Assembly: GCA_963783355.1 (NCBI GenBank)
Contig: CAWANF010000007.1
Coordinates: 310,001 to 374,000 of the forward strand
Origin: CAWANF01 sp963783355
GTDB lineage: Bacteria; Bacteroidota; Rhodothermia; Balneolales; DATFMH01
Direction of reading: 5' to 3'
DNA length: 64,000 bases
Shown here: piece by piece, positions 28,756-36,822 of the stretch
Layout of the letters: every line of letters starts with the position of its first letter
How positions within the stretch are numbered: position 1 is the stretch's first letter
The notes under the pieces: model-generated
What the model saw: only the letters and a program-made list of their open reading frames with translations
What the model was told of the DNA's origin: nothing
The model's database searches: none
Made by a program: the position numbers and the translations under genes

Positions 28756-29772
28756 ATGCGAAAAGTACTTACATCTTTTGTTTTTTTTAGCCTTTTAATC
28801 CTGGGTGTTTTTTTGATTTTAAAATATGCAAACAGGTTACAGCAAAAGGTTTCAGTAAGTAATAAAGAAGTACGATATGATTTCAAAAATTTGAGTCGGC
28901 GTTATCCTGAATTCAATATGCAAAATTCGATATTTCGAAAAAATCCATTTACAGATTCTATATTATCATTAGCAAATGATTCACCCAATTCTGGTTCATT
29001 TGTTAAACCCCCTTTGCTACCTTCGCGGGACCTTAAAAATATGCCAAAAGTATTGGTTCAGAAACAAAGGACTAAGCAACATTTGAAAAACAAAAAATAT
29101 AATAAGAAAGAGATTGCTGTAAAACATAAAGTTCCTAAACCTGTTATCAGGCATATTCATATAAGTAACATCTCTGATTCGACAGGGTTATCTGAATTAT
29201 CGGCATCTAATAAACGAGCTATACCCAGGCATTCTACACATTATTCTGCCTTAAAAAATTTGAAGAAGGATACCCTTGCGAAGAAAACTATCCCAGTAAA
29301 AAGAATTCCCAAAAAAATATTATCTGCCGTAGCTTCTGAAATATCACAAAAAAAAGCTCCTAAAAAATCGGTGGCCGATACGCCGGTTCCCATCACCGGT
29401 ATACCCATTGGATATAATCAGATTCAGCAACAGCTGAATTCCTATGTTCGAAATAAAAATTCTTCAAAAGATATGGCTGTCAACAATTTGCAGCAATTGG
29501 TTGTGGATAAGACACATACAAATATAGGAGAACAATTCTTTAATACTTTTAATAACTATTGGCAGCCGCCATCTGCGAAAATCAATTATGTCATTACTAT
29601 TACCGAGAAACCACTTCCGAGCATGGGTACTATGATCATGGTAAAGGTAGATAATGAAATAGCATTTCAAGCCAAATTAAATCCCGAAAGCAATTACATA
29701 CTGGCTGAATGCCGGGTAGCAATACAGTACGTACTACAGAAACTAAAAAATCAACAAACAACCGGCTACTAA
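28756..29772 (+). CDS. csgE: CsgE-domain curli assembly protein with membrane anchor and basic linker
   Basis: Residues 245-338 form a CsgE domain. The pattern HTNIGEQFFNTFNNYW, then ITITEKPLPSMGTMIMVKVDNEIAFQAKLNP, matches E. coli CsgE (IGHDFYRAFSDKW, LTINERPSARWGSWITI, VIFQTFLFP). CsgE is normally a periplasmic protein of about 107 mature residues that caps the CsgG pore and delivers CsgA. Here it is 338 residues: an N-terminal hydrophobic segment (about 7-24) without a clear cleavage site is followed by roughly 215 residues rich in Lys and Pro. This suggests an inner-membrane-anchored CsgE on a periplasm-spanning linker. csgF starts one base after its stop. Confidence 0.88.
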   Translation: MRKVLTSFVFFSLLILGVFLILKYANRLQQKVSVSNKEVRYDFKNLSRRYPEFNMQNSIFRKNPFTDSILSLANDSPNSGSFVKPPLLPSRDLKNMPKVLVQKQRTKQHLKNKKYNKKEIAVKHKVPKPVIRHIHISNISDSTGLSELSASNKRAIPRHSTHYSALKNLKKDTLAKKTIPVKRIPKKILSAVASEISQKKAPKKSVADTPVPITGIPIGYNQIQQQLNSYVRNKNSSKDMAVNNLQQLVVDKTHTNIGEQFFNTFNNYWQPPSAKINYVITITEKPLPSMGTMIMVKVDNEIAFQAKLNPESNYILAECRVAIQYVLQKLKNQQTTGY

Positions 29773-29773
29773 A

Positions 29774-30241
29774 ATGAACAATTACAAAAAGAATAAATTT
29801 TCACAGGCAACTGGTATTATAGATCAATTCATGAAGATATTTTTTTTAAGCCTGACCGTTTCGTTAATACCTATATGCTTAATGGCACAGGATATGGTTT
29901 ATACTCCGGTTGATCCTGCCTTTGGGGGAAATCCATATAACTATTCCTGGTTATTAAGTTCGGCTAACGCTCAGAATCATTTTCAGAATAATTCATCAAG
30001 TTCTCTTTATTCAAGTAATCCACTAGATAACTTTGCATCGAGCCTTCAAAATGAAATATTAAGTCAGCTAGCCCAACAAATTGTGTTGCAAAAGTTTGGG
30101 AATTTAAATCTGAATCAGAAGGGCAAATACGATTTAGGAAATTACATCATCAATATTGTTCCGGGATTATCCGGAATAAACATCAATGTTTTTGATAAAA
30201 ATACTGGCAATCAATCTACTATAACAATTCCTAAATACTAA
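29774..30241 (+). CDS. csgF: Curli assembly protein CsgF
   Basis: CsgF sits at the outer mouth of the CsgG channel and helps anchor the nucleator. Mature-region landmarks DPAFGGNPYNYSWLLSSANAQN, NPLDNFASSLQNEIL and the C-terminal ININVFDKNTGNQSTITIP match the E. coli order (NPNFGGNP, LLNSAQAQN, LDNFTQAIQSQIL, LNVTDRKTGQTSTIQV). The signal peptide is best read from Met 20 (base 29,831), ending CLMAQ; the ATG at 29,774 would add a polar 19-residue extension. It lies between csgE and csgG with gaps of 1 and 19 bases. Confidence 0.93.
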   Translation: MNNYKKNKFSQATGIIDQFMKIFFLSLTVSLIPICLMAQDMVYTPVDPAFGGNPYNYSWLLSSANAQNHFQNNSSSSLYSSNPLDNFASSLQNEILSQLAQQIVLQKFGNLNLNQKGKYDLGNYIINIVPGLSGININVFDKNTGNQSTITIPKY

Positions 30242-30260
30242 GATTTAAAGTTATATTATA

Positions 30261-31664
30261 ATGCAATTAATTTTTCGATCACCTTTGGCAAGAGGTCTTT
30301 TCTACATATTTGGTTCACTTTTGCTTTTATCTGGCTGTGTTAATTATAAACCATTTGAAGTACGACCGGCACATAAAGGAGTTACTCCTGAAGACAGTCA
30401 GGAAATTAAACTTTTGCCACCGCCACTACAGAAAATTGTGGTGGGTGTGTACAATTTCAGAGATGAAACCGGGCAATATAAAATTGCTCAGGGGGGAAGC
30501 TATTCTTTTTCGACTGCCGTTACCCAGGGCGCTACCGCTATACTAGTGAAAACATTACAAAATTCAGGCTGGTTTGTTCCAATAGAGAGACACAACTTAT
30601 CCGATATCCTTAATGAAAGAAAAATAATAACATCTATTCGAGCAGAATATTCGGGACCCCATGGAAAACGACTAGGATCCTTACCTCCTCTTTTATATGC
30701 AGGTATTATATTAGAAGGTGGCATCATTAGTTATGATACAAATGTTATTACTGGTGGCAGCGGATTCCGACTTTTGGGAATTGGGACATCAGGACAATTC
30801 ACACAGAATCAAATCACTATTTATTTACGGGCAGTATCCGTTAAAAACGGAAAAATCCTGGAAAATGTTGATGCTACCAAAACCATCATCTCAAAGAAAT
30901 TACAAGGTGGCGCTTTTTTATATGTTTCAACAAATGACCTGTTAGAAACAGAAACGGGATACAGTTACAATGAACCTACAACAATGGCTGTAACCGCTGC
31001 TATCAACGAAGCCGTTAAAGACCTCGTTATTAAAGGTGTAAAAGATAATTTATGGTCATTAAAAGATCCCGCAGATTCGACATCCAACGTTGATTTTAAA
31101 AATTACACTATCGATCAAAGTACACAAAGAGATGTTTTTGACCGAATTGTAAACAAGAAATTAAGGAGAAAAAACGGTATTGCCCTCAACGCTGGTATTG
31201 CAAAAATAGAAGATGACAGAAAATATCCTCAATTCAGACCTACTTATAATTTTCAGTTTATACATAGCCTGAGTCCAAAACTAAACATAAGCCTCAATGC
31301 TGATTACGGACAATTAGTGAATTATGAATCTTATAACAAGCCATTTGTATCAGGACAACTAGAAGCACAGTATTATTTATTTCCCTACAGTCAGTTTACG
31401 CCATATTTAAAAATCGGTGGCGGAGCTATTTATGTTCCGGACCACCTGAAAACATCAACAAAAGAAATTCATCCGAGTTTAACCGGTGGAATGGGTTTTG
31501 AATATATGCTCAGTAATACGCTTGGGCTCAATTTATACGGCAAGATTGATTATTCAATGGATGATAAACTCGATTATCGATCATTTGGGAAATATAATGA
31601 CTCCATCTGGGGGGTTAACATGGGATTCACGTATTATTTCCCGCTTTTTAAAAGTAAAAAATAG
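30261..31664 (+). CDS. csgG: CsgG curli secretion channel with C-terminal barrel-like domain
   Basis: The lipobox LLSGC places the lipidated Cys at residue 26. The next part (to about 265) is CsgG: LPPPLQKIVVGVYNFRDETGQYKIA, a Ser-rich SYSFSTAVTQGATAILVKTLQNSGWFVPIER, then GGIISYDTNVITGG and a C-terminal amphipathic helix. E. coli CsgG ends there at 277 residues. This protein goes on for about 165 more residues (303-467), with alternating aromatic strands such as LEAQYYLFPYSQFTPYLKIGGG and the final WGVNMGFTYYFPLF, which looks like a small outer-membrane barrel. CsgG forms the nonameric export pore for curlin. Confidence 0.93.
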   Translation: MQLIFRSPLARGLFYIFGSLLLLSGCVNYKPFEVRPAHKGVTPEDSQEIKLLPPPLQKIVVGVYNFRDETGQYKIAQGGSYSFSTAVTQGATAILVKTLQNSGWFVPIERHNLSDILNERKIITSIRAEYSGPHGKRLGSLPPLLYAGIILEGGIISYDTNVITGGSGFRLLGIGTSGQFTQNQITIYLRAVSVKNGKILENVDATKTIISKKLQGGAFLYVSTNDLLETETGYSYNEPTTMAVTAAINEAVKDLVIKGVKDNLWSLKDPADSTSNVDFKNYTIDQSTQRDVFDRIVNKKLRRKNGIALNAGIAKIEDDRKYPQFRPTYNFQFIHSLSPKLNISLNADYGQLVNYESYNKPFVSGQLEAQYYLFPYSQFTPYLKIGGGAIYVPDHLKTSTKEIHPSLTGGMGFEYMLSNTLGLNLYGKIDYSMDDKLDYRSFGKYNDSIWGVNMGFTYYFPLFKSKK

Positions 31665-31723
31665 AAACTCACTGTCTAATAACAGATTATAAATTTGTGA
31701 TTAAAACGATAATTAAATTTACT

Positions 31724-32383
31724 ATGAAATCATTCACTGAAAGCGCATACTCCGGAATAGTAAAGACATTCATTTTGGGGCTGTTCTTAATAACATTGTT
31801 TTCTTGTGATAAACCGGCATTAGGCCCTTCTTCAACGGGAAGTATTGTTGGTTCCGTTAAAGATTATAACACTGGAAAAAACATTAGTAATGTTAATATT
31901 ACCACCAGTCCGCCTACGAGTTCATTAGTTACGGATAGTAATGGAAAGTTTATACTTGATAATATTGCCAGTGGCAACTATACGATTGCGGCTTCGAAAT
32001 ACGGTTACACAGACAATTCAGTGACCGTTAGTGTTGCTTATGGTTCACAAACTCAAGCCGATATCTTTCTGAAGCCTACCACAACCGGAACTAGTTCAAG
32101 TGATACTTTCCCATTAAACGTTAAAATTATTAACTGGGCGAATAGAGCCATAACCAGTGATAGTGTTTATGTAGATGTCCAATACAAGGTTAGCAATATT
32201 GGGTCTACAGACCTGAATAATTATAACATATACTTCAAAATTTATACGCCGTCAACCATATTTGAACACGAAGAAAAGGGAACAACTCTGGCAACGAATC
32301 AGTCCAGTGTAACTGAATTTTCACAATACATTCGTAAAAACTCAGCTGACAGCGTGAATATAGATGGTACATGGACCAATTAA
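31724..32383 (+). CDS. Lipoprotein with carboxypeptidase-regulatory-like domain in the csg operon
   Basis: The 219-residue product starts at the ATG at 31,724 and has a lipoprotein signal ending LFSC (Cys 28). Residues about 38-115 (GSIVGSVKDYNTGKNISNVNI, SGNYTIAASKYGYTDNSVTV) are a carboxypeptidase regulatory-like beta sandwich, common on FCB surface proteins. A second beta-rich domain (about 125-219) follows. It lies 59 bases after csgG with no terminator between, so it is probably the last gene of the unit. I know no curli accessory of this type. It could be a surface anchor or a holder of assembly proteins, which is inference. Confidence 0.75.
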   Translation: MKSFTESAYSGIVKTFILGLFLITLFSCDKPALGPSSTGSIVGSVKDYNTGKNISNVNITTSPPTSSLVTDSNGKFILDNIASGNYTIAASKYGYTDNSVTVSVAYGSQTQADIFLKPTTTGTSSSDTFPLNVKIINWANRAITSDSVYVDVQYKVSNIGSTDLNNYNIYFKIYTPSTIFEHEEKGTTLATNQSSVTEFSQYIRKNSADSVNIDGTWTN

Positions 32384-32964
32384 CATTCAGAGAAAAAAGG
32401 TTTAAATATTCAAAATACTAGCAATAATACCGTTATTATACTTACGTATATATACCGCTTAACGAATTAACATTTTTACAAATCAATTTTATCGTTCATT
32501 AACTTTAATAAAATCAATCTATAAATAACAAATAATCATAATTATATGTTAACAGTGCAAAAACAATAACTAAATACTATCGTGATATTCTACGTGTTTT
32601 ATCGTAGTAATTTATTTTGTTGTAATAGTCATATTTTTTAATAAATTAAATTTACGATATAAATAGTCGCACAATCATTAGGTATAGGGTAAAAACCATA
32701 CTCATATGTATATATTTGGGTGTTATAGATTTAGACATATTCTATAACTGTATACGTATATAAATTTGGGATTTAAAAGTATGGTTAATTTAGTTTTATT
32801 TTGGTAGGAATCATTGTTTAACCAGTAGCAACGATTGTAAAAAAACAGCCTTTAAATACAATGATTATGTTGCCATTCTATCCAAAACATATAATAGAAA
32901 GAATTTATTTGTTTAGACTCAGAGGCAATTATGCTCGATATATTCAATAAGAATGAAGACAAAT
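32384..32964. other. AT-rich region between the csg operon and the regulator gene
   Basis: About 580 bases with no accepted gene. Two plus-strand TAnnTTTG words, TATATTTG (32,711-32,718) and TAAATTTG (32,761-32,768), match the -7 element of Bacteroidetes housekeeping promoters, but no clear -33 partner is seen. A 66-residue plus-strand ORF (32,931-33,131) follows them but is antisense to the regulator gene. Confidence 0.4.
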
Positions 32965-33396
32965 TTAACGGTTGTCAGCATGATTTAACAATTGATCAAT
33001 CTCATCAATTACTGTATCAATTATTGAAATCTTTAGCTCAGGAGGAAGACCAGAATTTTTTAAATGCACTAAAAAATGAACTAATTTATCATAGAGATCT
33101 TTTTGACGATCATTCAGATTCAAATGATTAATTTTGTTCAAATAAGAGAGATTTGGGGGAGATTCATTCATTCTGGGTGTCTCGCTTACTTCATTCGGAC
33201 CAAAAAATATATAATCAATATCCATGTCGTATTTTTCGCACAGTGATATTAAGTAGTTGTGCTTAATACTTGCCCCTTCTTTAATCAGATCATATAAAGT
33301 ACGACGTGGAATACCCGTATTCTCAGCTATTGTGGTATAAGAATCCGGTAAGGAATCCAAAAAAAGCTTTAACCGTTTATTAACAGATTTGTCCAA
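32965..33396 (-). CDS. Cro/C1-type HTH transcriptional regulator
   Basis: The 143-residue protein has an N-terminal helix-turn-helix of the XRE class (about 5-65): LFLDSLPDSYTTIAENTGIPRRTLYDLIKEGASIKHNYLISLCEKYDMDIDYIFFG. The arrangement is that of Cro/C1 and phage-repressor domains. The C-terminal part (about 80-143) is helical and could dimerise. It sits between the two curli units, on the opposite strand from both, and an imperfect palindrome lies 14 bases upstream of its start (33,410-33,427). By position it is the best candidate for a local curli regulator. It is not related to CsgD. Confidence 0.82.
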   Translation of the reverse strand: MDKSVNKRLKLFLDSLPDSYTTIAENTGIPRRTLYDLIKEGASIKHNYLISLCEKYDMDIDYIFFGPNEVSETPRMNESPPNLSYLNKINHLNLNDRQKDLYDKLVHFLVHLKNSGLPPELKISIIDTVIDEIDQLLNHADNR

Positions 33397-33409
33397 TTAT
33401 TTTCTCATT

Positions 33410-33427
33410 ATGTTTAATATTTAACAT
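33410..33427. promoter_or_regulatory. Imperfect palindrome upstream of the HTH regulator gene
   Basis: ATGTTTAATATTTAACAT is symmetric except for one pair of positions. It lies just upstream of the regulator start (33,396, minus) and about 200 bases before the first curlin-like gene. This is a typical place for an autoregulatory XRE operator; the role is inferred. Confidence 0.35.
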
Positions 33428-33630
33428 ATACAATATTGACATGAGCGAAAATCTGCATTACATTGATTATGGTTGAATGTACATATGCCAAAATAAACTA
33501 CAAAAAAACTGGCAAAATACAGCATTCTAAAAGCATAATTCAAGACATACACTTTTCAGGGTTTAGGGGTTTTCACTTGTGTGGTTTTTTGTGAATTAGC
33601 ATTGGGCAATTTGTATTGCGGGATTTTATT

Positions 33631-34305
33631 ATGGTGTTTTTAAAAAAACGGGTACCTGTACAATTTTCTTTTTTTAGAAAAATTGTTATTGTCGGGATTT
33701 TCTTCATAAGCATGATATATGCCCGCATAAGCTATGCGCAAAAAATATCAACTTCGACCTATTATGATATCACCAATATAATTCAAAAAGGTTCTGATAA
33801 TACTGTCCAAATTCAACAGATTGTCCAGAATCCTCTTCTTAATTCTCAAAATGAAGTAGCCATTCATCAGGTTGGTAATAACAACAAAGCACAGGCTAAC
33901 CAGACCAACGGGATTAACTCTCTTTCAAAAATTGTCCAAACAGGCCATTACAATACTGCAACAACAATCCAGTCGAATGGCCATCAAAATACCATCGATA
34001 TCATTCAGAGCGGCAATCTTAATTATGTCAATGCTACTCAGACACAGCCTAAGAACACCATTAATGTAACTCAGGCTGGTAAATCTAATTTCGTTCAAAG
34101 CCAACAAATTGGCTTGCACAATACAGCCACTTTATCTCAGAAGGGTGATGATAATATCACCCGCAGTATTCAACGTGGAAAAAGCTGGGCTCTCCTTTCT
34201 CAGCTTGGTAATGGAAACAACATCAATTTAAATCAATCAAACGCTGCCAGGGCAATTATCATGCAAAATGGATCTGGCAACTTAGCGATTATCAATCAGC
34301 ACTAA
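33631..34305 (+). CDS. CsgB-like minor curlin 1 (candidate nucleator)
   Basis: The 224-residue product has a long basic signal peptide (from MVFLKKRVPV to about SYAQ), then curlin repeats of the Q-x-G-x-x-N type, for example IIQKGSDNTVQIQQ, AIHQVGNNNKAQANQ, ISQ-like and LSQLGNGNNINLNQ, ending IMQNGSGNLAIINQ. Repeats are more irregular and contain more hydrophobic and basic residues than those of the three large curlins, as in CsgB, which anchors and nucleates curli. It is first in the curlin run. The ATG at 33,631 is preferred over an in-frame TTG at 33,616. Confidence 0.8.
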   Translation: MVFLKKRVPVQFSFFRKIVIVGIFFISMIYARISYAQKISTSTYYDITNIIQKGSDNTVQIQQIVQNPLLNSQNEVAIHQVGNNNKAQANQTNGINSLSKIVQTGHYNTATTIQSNGHQNTIDIIQSGNLNYVNATQTQPKNTINVTQAGKSNFVQSQQIGLHNTATLSQKGDDNITRSIQRGKSWALLSQLGNGNNINLNQSNAARAIIMQNGSGNLAIINQH

Positions 34306-34365
34306 AACAACTTGTTTTCACGATTTCATATCGCGGAAATACAATAAAGTAAACAGGAGTTAAAC

Positions 34366-35544
34366 ATGAAAAAATACATCCTCTCATTAGCAATTATGTT
34401 ATGTGTTAGTGGGTTAGTTTTTGCTCAGGATAGCAGTACCCTTACGCAGAATGGAAATAACCACACCGCAACCATTAATCAAAATGGTGCAAACCAGACG
34501 AGCACAGCTGTTCAGGAAGGCGGTAATTCTAATAAACTAACCGTTAACCAAGAGGCATCTAATGCTTTACCAGGAGCCGGAACCCAGGTTTCAGGCGTAA
34601 CGCAAAATGGTTCTAATAATGTTGCTTCGGTTAGTCAAACTCAAACAGGTGGTGGGGAGACATACGCCAAAAATACCGTTTCATTAGAACAAGTTGGAAA
34701 TTATAACAAAATGACTCAACGTGAATACGGATCGAGTAACGATAGAAATGAACGTGCTACCCAACGTGGTGATAATAACACCGGAAGCCAGAATATTAAA
34801 TCGAGCTATAATAATTCATTTGGTTTAACTCAGATTGGCAATAATAATAATGCTAACCAAACCATGAATGGCCGGACAAATTCAGCCAAGGTATCACAAC
34901 AGGGTAATAATAATAATGCCGTTCAGAGTCTGACTGGAAATAATAACGGATACTGGGCAAATAATCCCAATCATCTTACAGGTGTAAGTATCAGCCAAAA
35001 TGGTAGTAATAACCAGGCAAATCAAACGATAAACAGTACTATAGGATATAATTATAGCAATCATGCTGTCATCGCTTCAAACGGCAACAATAACAGTGCC
35101 ACCCAGAACCTGAATGGGAGTTCCATTGCTTCTCAAATTCAACAAGTTGGAAATGACAATAATGCTTCTCAAACGGTTGTAGGTAATAATAACACTAATC
35201 TTGGTTTTACCTCAAACATCAGCCAGCGCGGAAACGGTAATACGGCACGCAGCAATCAACAAGGTAATGAAAATACCGCCAGCATTAGTCAGACCCATAA
35301 CTCTAACATGGCTACTTTAACCCAAACGGGTGATATGAACATGGCGAACTTCACGCAAAATGGTAATGGTAACATTATTTCAGCCAGCCAGACTTTAGAA
35401 GGGAATTCTGCAACGGCCAGCCAAATTGGTAATGCCAATATACTTCATCTCAGCCAGGATCCAGGCGCCATGAGTACCGTTATGCAATATGGTAATGGTA
35501 ACGTTGCTAATGTGACCCAAAACAGTGGTTCTACACCAGAATAA
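34366..35544 (+). CDS. CsgA-like major curlin 1
   Basis: The 392-residue secreted protein has a signal peptide (MKKYILSLAIMLCVSGLVFAQ) and then an almost continuous array of Asn/Gln/Gly/Ser-rich curlin repeats (Q-x-G-x-x-N, spaced about 20-25 residues). Examples are LTQNGNNHTATINQNG, ISQNGSNNQANQ and LTQIGNNNNANQ. CsgA of E. coli has five full repeats in 131 mature residues; this one is about three times longer. It should form a beta-solenoid amyloid subunit exported by CsgG. Its 3' 270 bases (35,261-35,531) are almost the same as in the next gene. An AGGAG sits upstream of the ATG. Confidence 0.9.
   Translation: MKKYILSLAIMLCVSGLVFAQDSSTLTQNGNNHTATINQNGANQTSTAVQEGGNSNKLTVNQEASNALPGAGTQVSGVTQNGSNNVASVSQTQTGGGETYAKNTVSLEQVGNYNKMTQREYGSSNDRNERATQRGDNNTGSQNIKSSYNNSFGLTQIGNNNNANQTMNGRTNSAKVSQQGNNNNAVQSLTGNNNGYWANNPNHLTGVSISQNGSNNQANQTINSTIGYNYSNHAVIASNGNNNSATQNLNGSSIASQIQQVGNDNNASQTVVGNNNTNLGFTSNISQRGNGNTARSNQQGNENTASISQTHNSNMATLTQTGDMNMANFTQNGNGNIISASQTLEGNSATASQIGNANILHLSQDPGAMSTVMQYGNGNVANVTQNSGSTPE
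35261..35531 (+). repeat. Curlin 3' cassette, copy 1
   Basis: Nearly identical to 36,471-36,739, and from 35,350 onward to 37,687-37,868. It encodes the C-terminal curlin block with FTQNGNGNIISASQT and NANILHLSQDPGAMSTVMQ. Confidence 0.85.
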
Positions 35545-35587
35545 TACCCGGGCTTATCAAAATATCAAATCAAAAAAAGGTTTTAGT

Positions 35588-36760
35588 ATGAAAAAATATA
35601 TTCTCTCATTAGCTATTACGCTATGTGTCAGTGGGTTAGTTTTTGCTCAGGACAGTACCTCGGTTACCCAGACGGGAAATAGTCAGATGGCGACTGTCAA
35701 TCAAAATGGTGCTAATCTAAAAAGCACGGTAATTCAAAACGGTGGAAATTCCAATAAAGCCACTGTAACACAAAACAACCCAAATGGCGGAGTTGAAACA
35801 TCAACTGTGATTCAAAACGGTTCAAATAACCAGTCGAATGTTAATCAGTTTAGTACAGAATCCAGCAATAGTTCTAGTGCATGGCTGGAACAAGCTGGAA
35901 ATAACAATAGAATGGATCAGACTCAACACACGTATGGTTCATGGGTTAATGACCACGAAAAAGCCACCCAAAATGGTAATAGCAACGTTGCCAGTCAAAA
36001 GATGCAGGGTGCTTACAATGGTAACTTTAATTTAATACAGACTGGTAATAATAACACAGCCAGTCAAAGTGATAATGGTCAGAAGAATTCCGGTGATGTA
36101 AGTCAGATTGGTAACAATAACTCAGCTACTCAATCAATGTCCGGTTCTAATAATGGATATTATGAGCACGATACCCATAATCTGGGAACCAATAAAATCT
36201 ATCAAAATGGTAGTAATAACAGTGCTAATCAGACAGTAATGGGTAATCAAAACTCAATTCATCAAAGCAGCCATGCTGTTATTTCTTCTAATGGTAATGG
36301 TAATATGGCCGATCAGAATTTAACCGGTGGTGCTTTATCCGCTCAGATAAGCCAGGTTGGAAATAATAATTTAGCTTCACAAACCATAATAGGAAGCAAT
36401 AACACCAATCATGGTTTTACTTCAAATATCGGCCAGCATGGCAACAATAACATTGCAAAAACCAACCAGCAAGGTAATGAAAATACCGCCAGCATTAGTC
36501 AGGCCCATAACTCTAACATGGCTACTTTAACCCAAACGGGTAATATGAACATGGCGAACTTCACGCAAAATGGTAATGGTAACATTATTTCAGCCAGCCA
36601 GACTTTTGGAGGGAATTCCGCAACGGCCAGCCAGATCGGTAATGCCAATATTCTTCATCTCAGCCAGGATCCAGGCGCCATGAGTACCGTTATGCAACAT
36701 GGTAATGGAAATGTCGCTAATGTGACCCAAAACAGTGGTGTTTTGCCCAACAATGACTGA
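35588..36760 (+). CDS. CsgA-like major curlin 2
   Basis: The 390-residue paralogue of the preceding curlin has almost the same signal peptide (MKKYILSLAITLCVSGLVFAQ), the same repeat class and the same C-terminal block. The middle differs in spacing and in residues between repeats (for example WLEQAGNNNRMDQTQ and AWVN-like linkers). The ATG at 35,588 follows AAGG; the frame can be extended upstream to 35,525, but that would bury the signal peptide. Gap to the preceding gene is 43 bases without a terminator. Tandem duplication followed by partial homogenisation is the simplest history. Confidence 0.9.
   Translation: MKKYILSLAITLCVSGLVFAQDSTSVTQTGNSQMATVNQNGANLKSTVIQNGGNSNKATVTQNNPNGGVETSTVIQNGSNNQSNVNQFSTESSNSSSAWLEQAGNNNRMDQTQHTYGSWVNDHEKATQNGNSNVASQKMQGAYNGNFNLIQTGNNNTASQSDNGQKNSGDVSQIGNNNSATQSMSGSNNGYYEHDTHNLGTNKIYQNGSNNSANQTVMGNQNSIHQSSHAVISSNGNGNMADQNLTGGALSAQISQVGNNNLASQTIIGSNNTNHGFTSNIGQHGNNNIAKTNQQGNENTASISQAHNSNMATLTQTGNMNMANFTQNGNGNIISASQTFGGNSATASQIGNANILHLSQDPGAMSTVMQHGNGNVANVTQNSGVLPNND
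36471..36739 (+). repeat. Curlin 3' cassette, copy 2
   Basis: Second copy of the shared 3' block. It differs from copy 1 at only scattered bases (for example the LEG versus FGG codons), while upstream parts of the two genes are much more divergent. Confidence 0.85.
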
Positions 36761-36822
36761 TTTACCCAGAAACTCAACTCTTACTCAATAATAAATAATA
36801 TCCAAATATTGGAGTGATAAGA

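Noticed and set aside
32931..33131. 66-codon plus-strand ORF, protein-like in composition, with two TAnnTTTG words upstream
   Set aside because: Most of it is antisense to the C-terminal part of the HTH regulator, whose DNA-binding motif is convincing. No family match. It could be an antisense transcript, but that cannot be shown from sequence.
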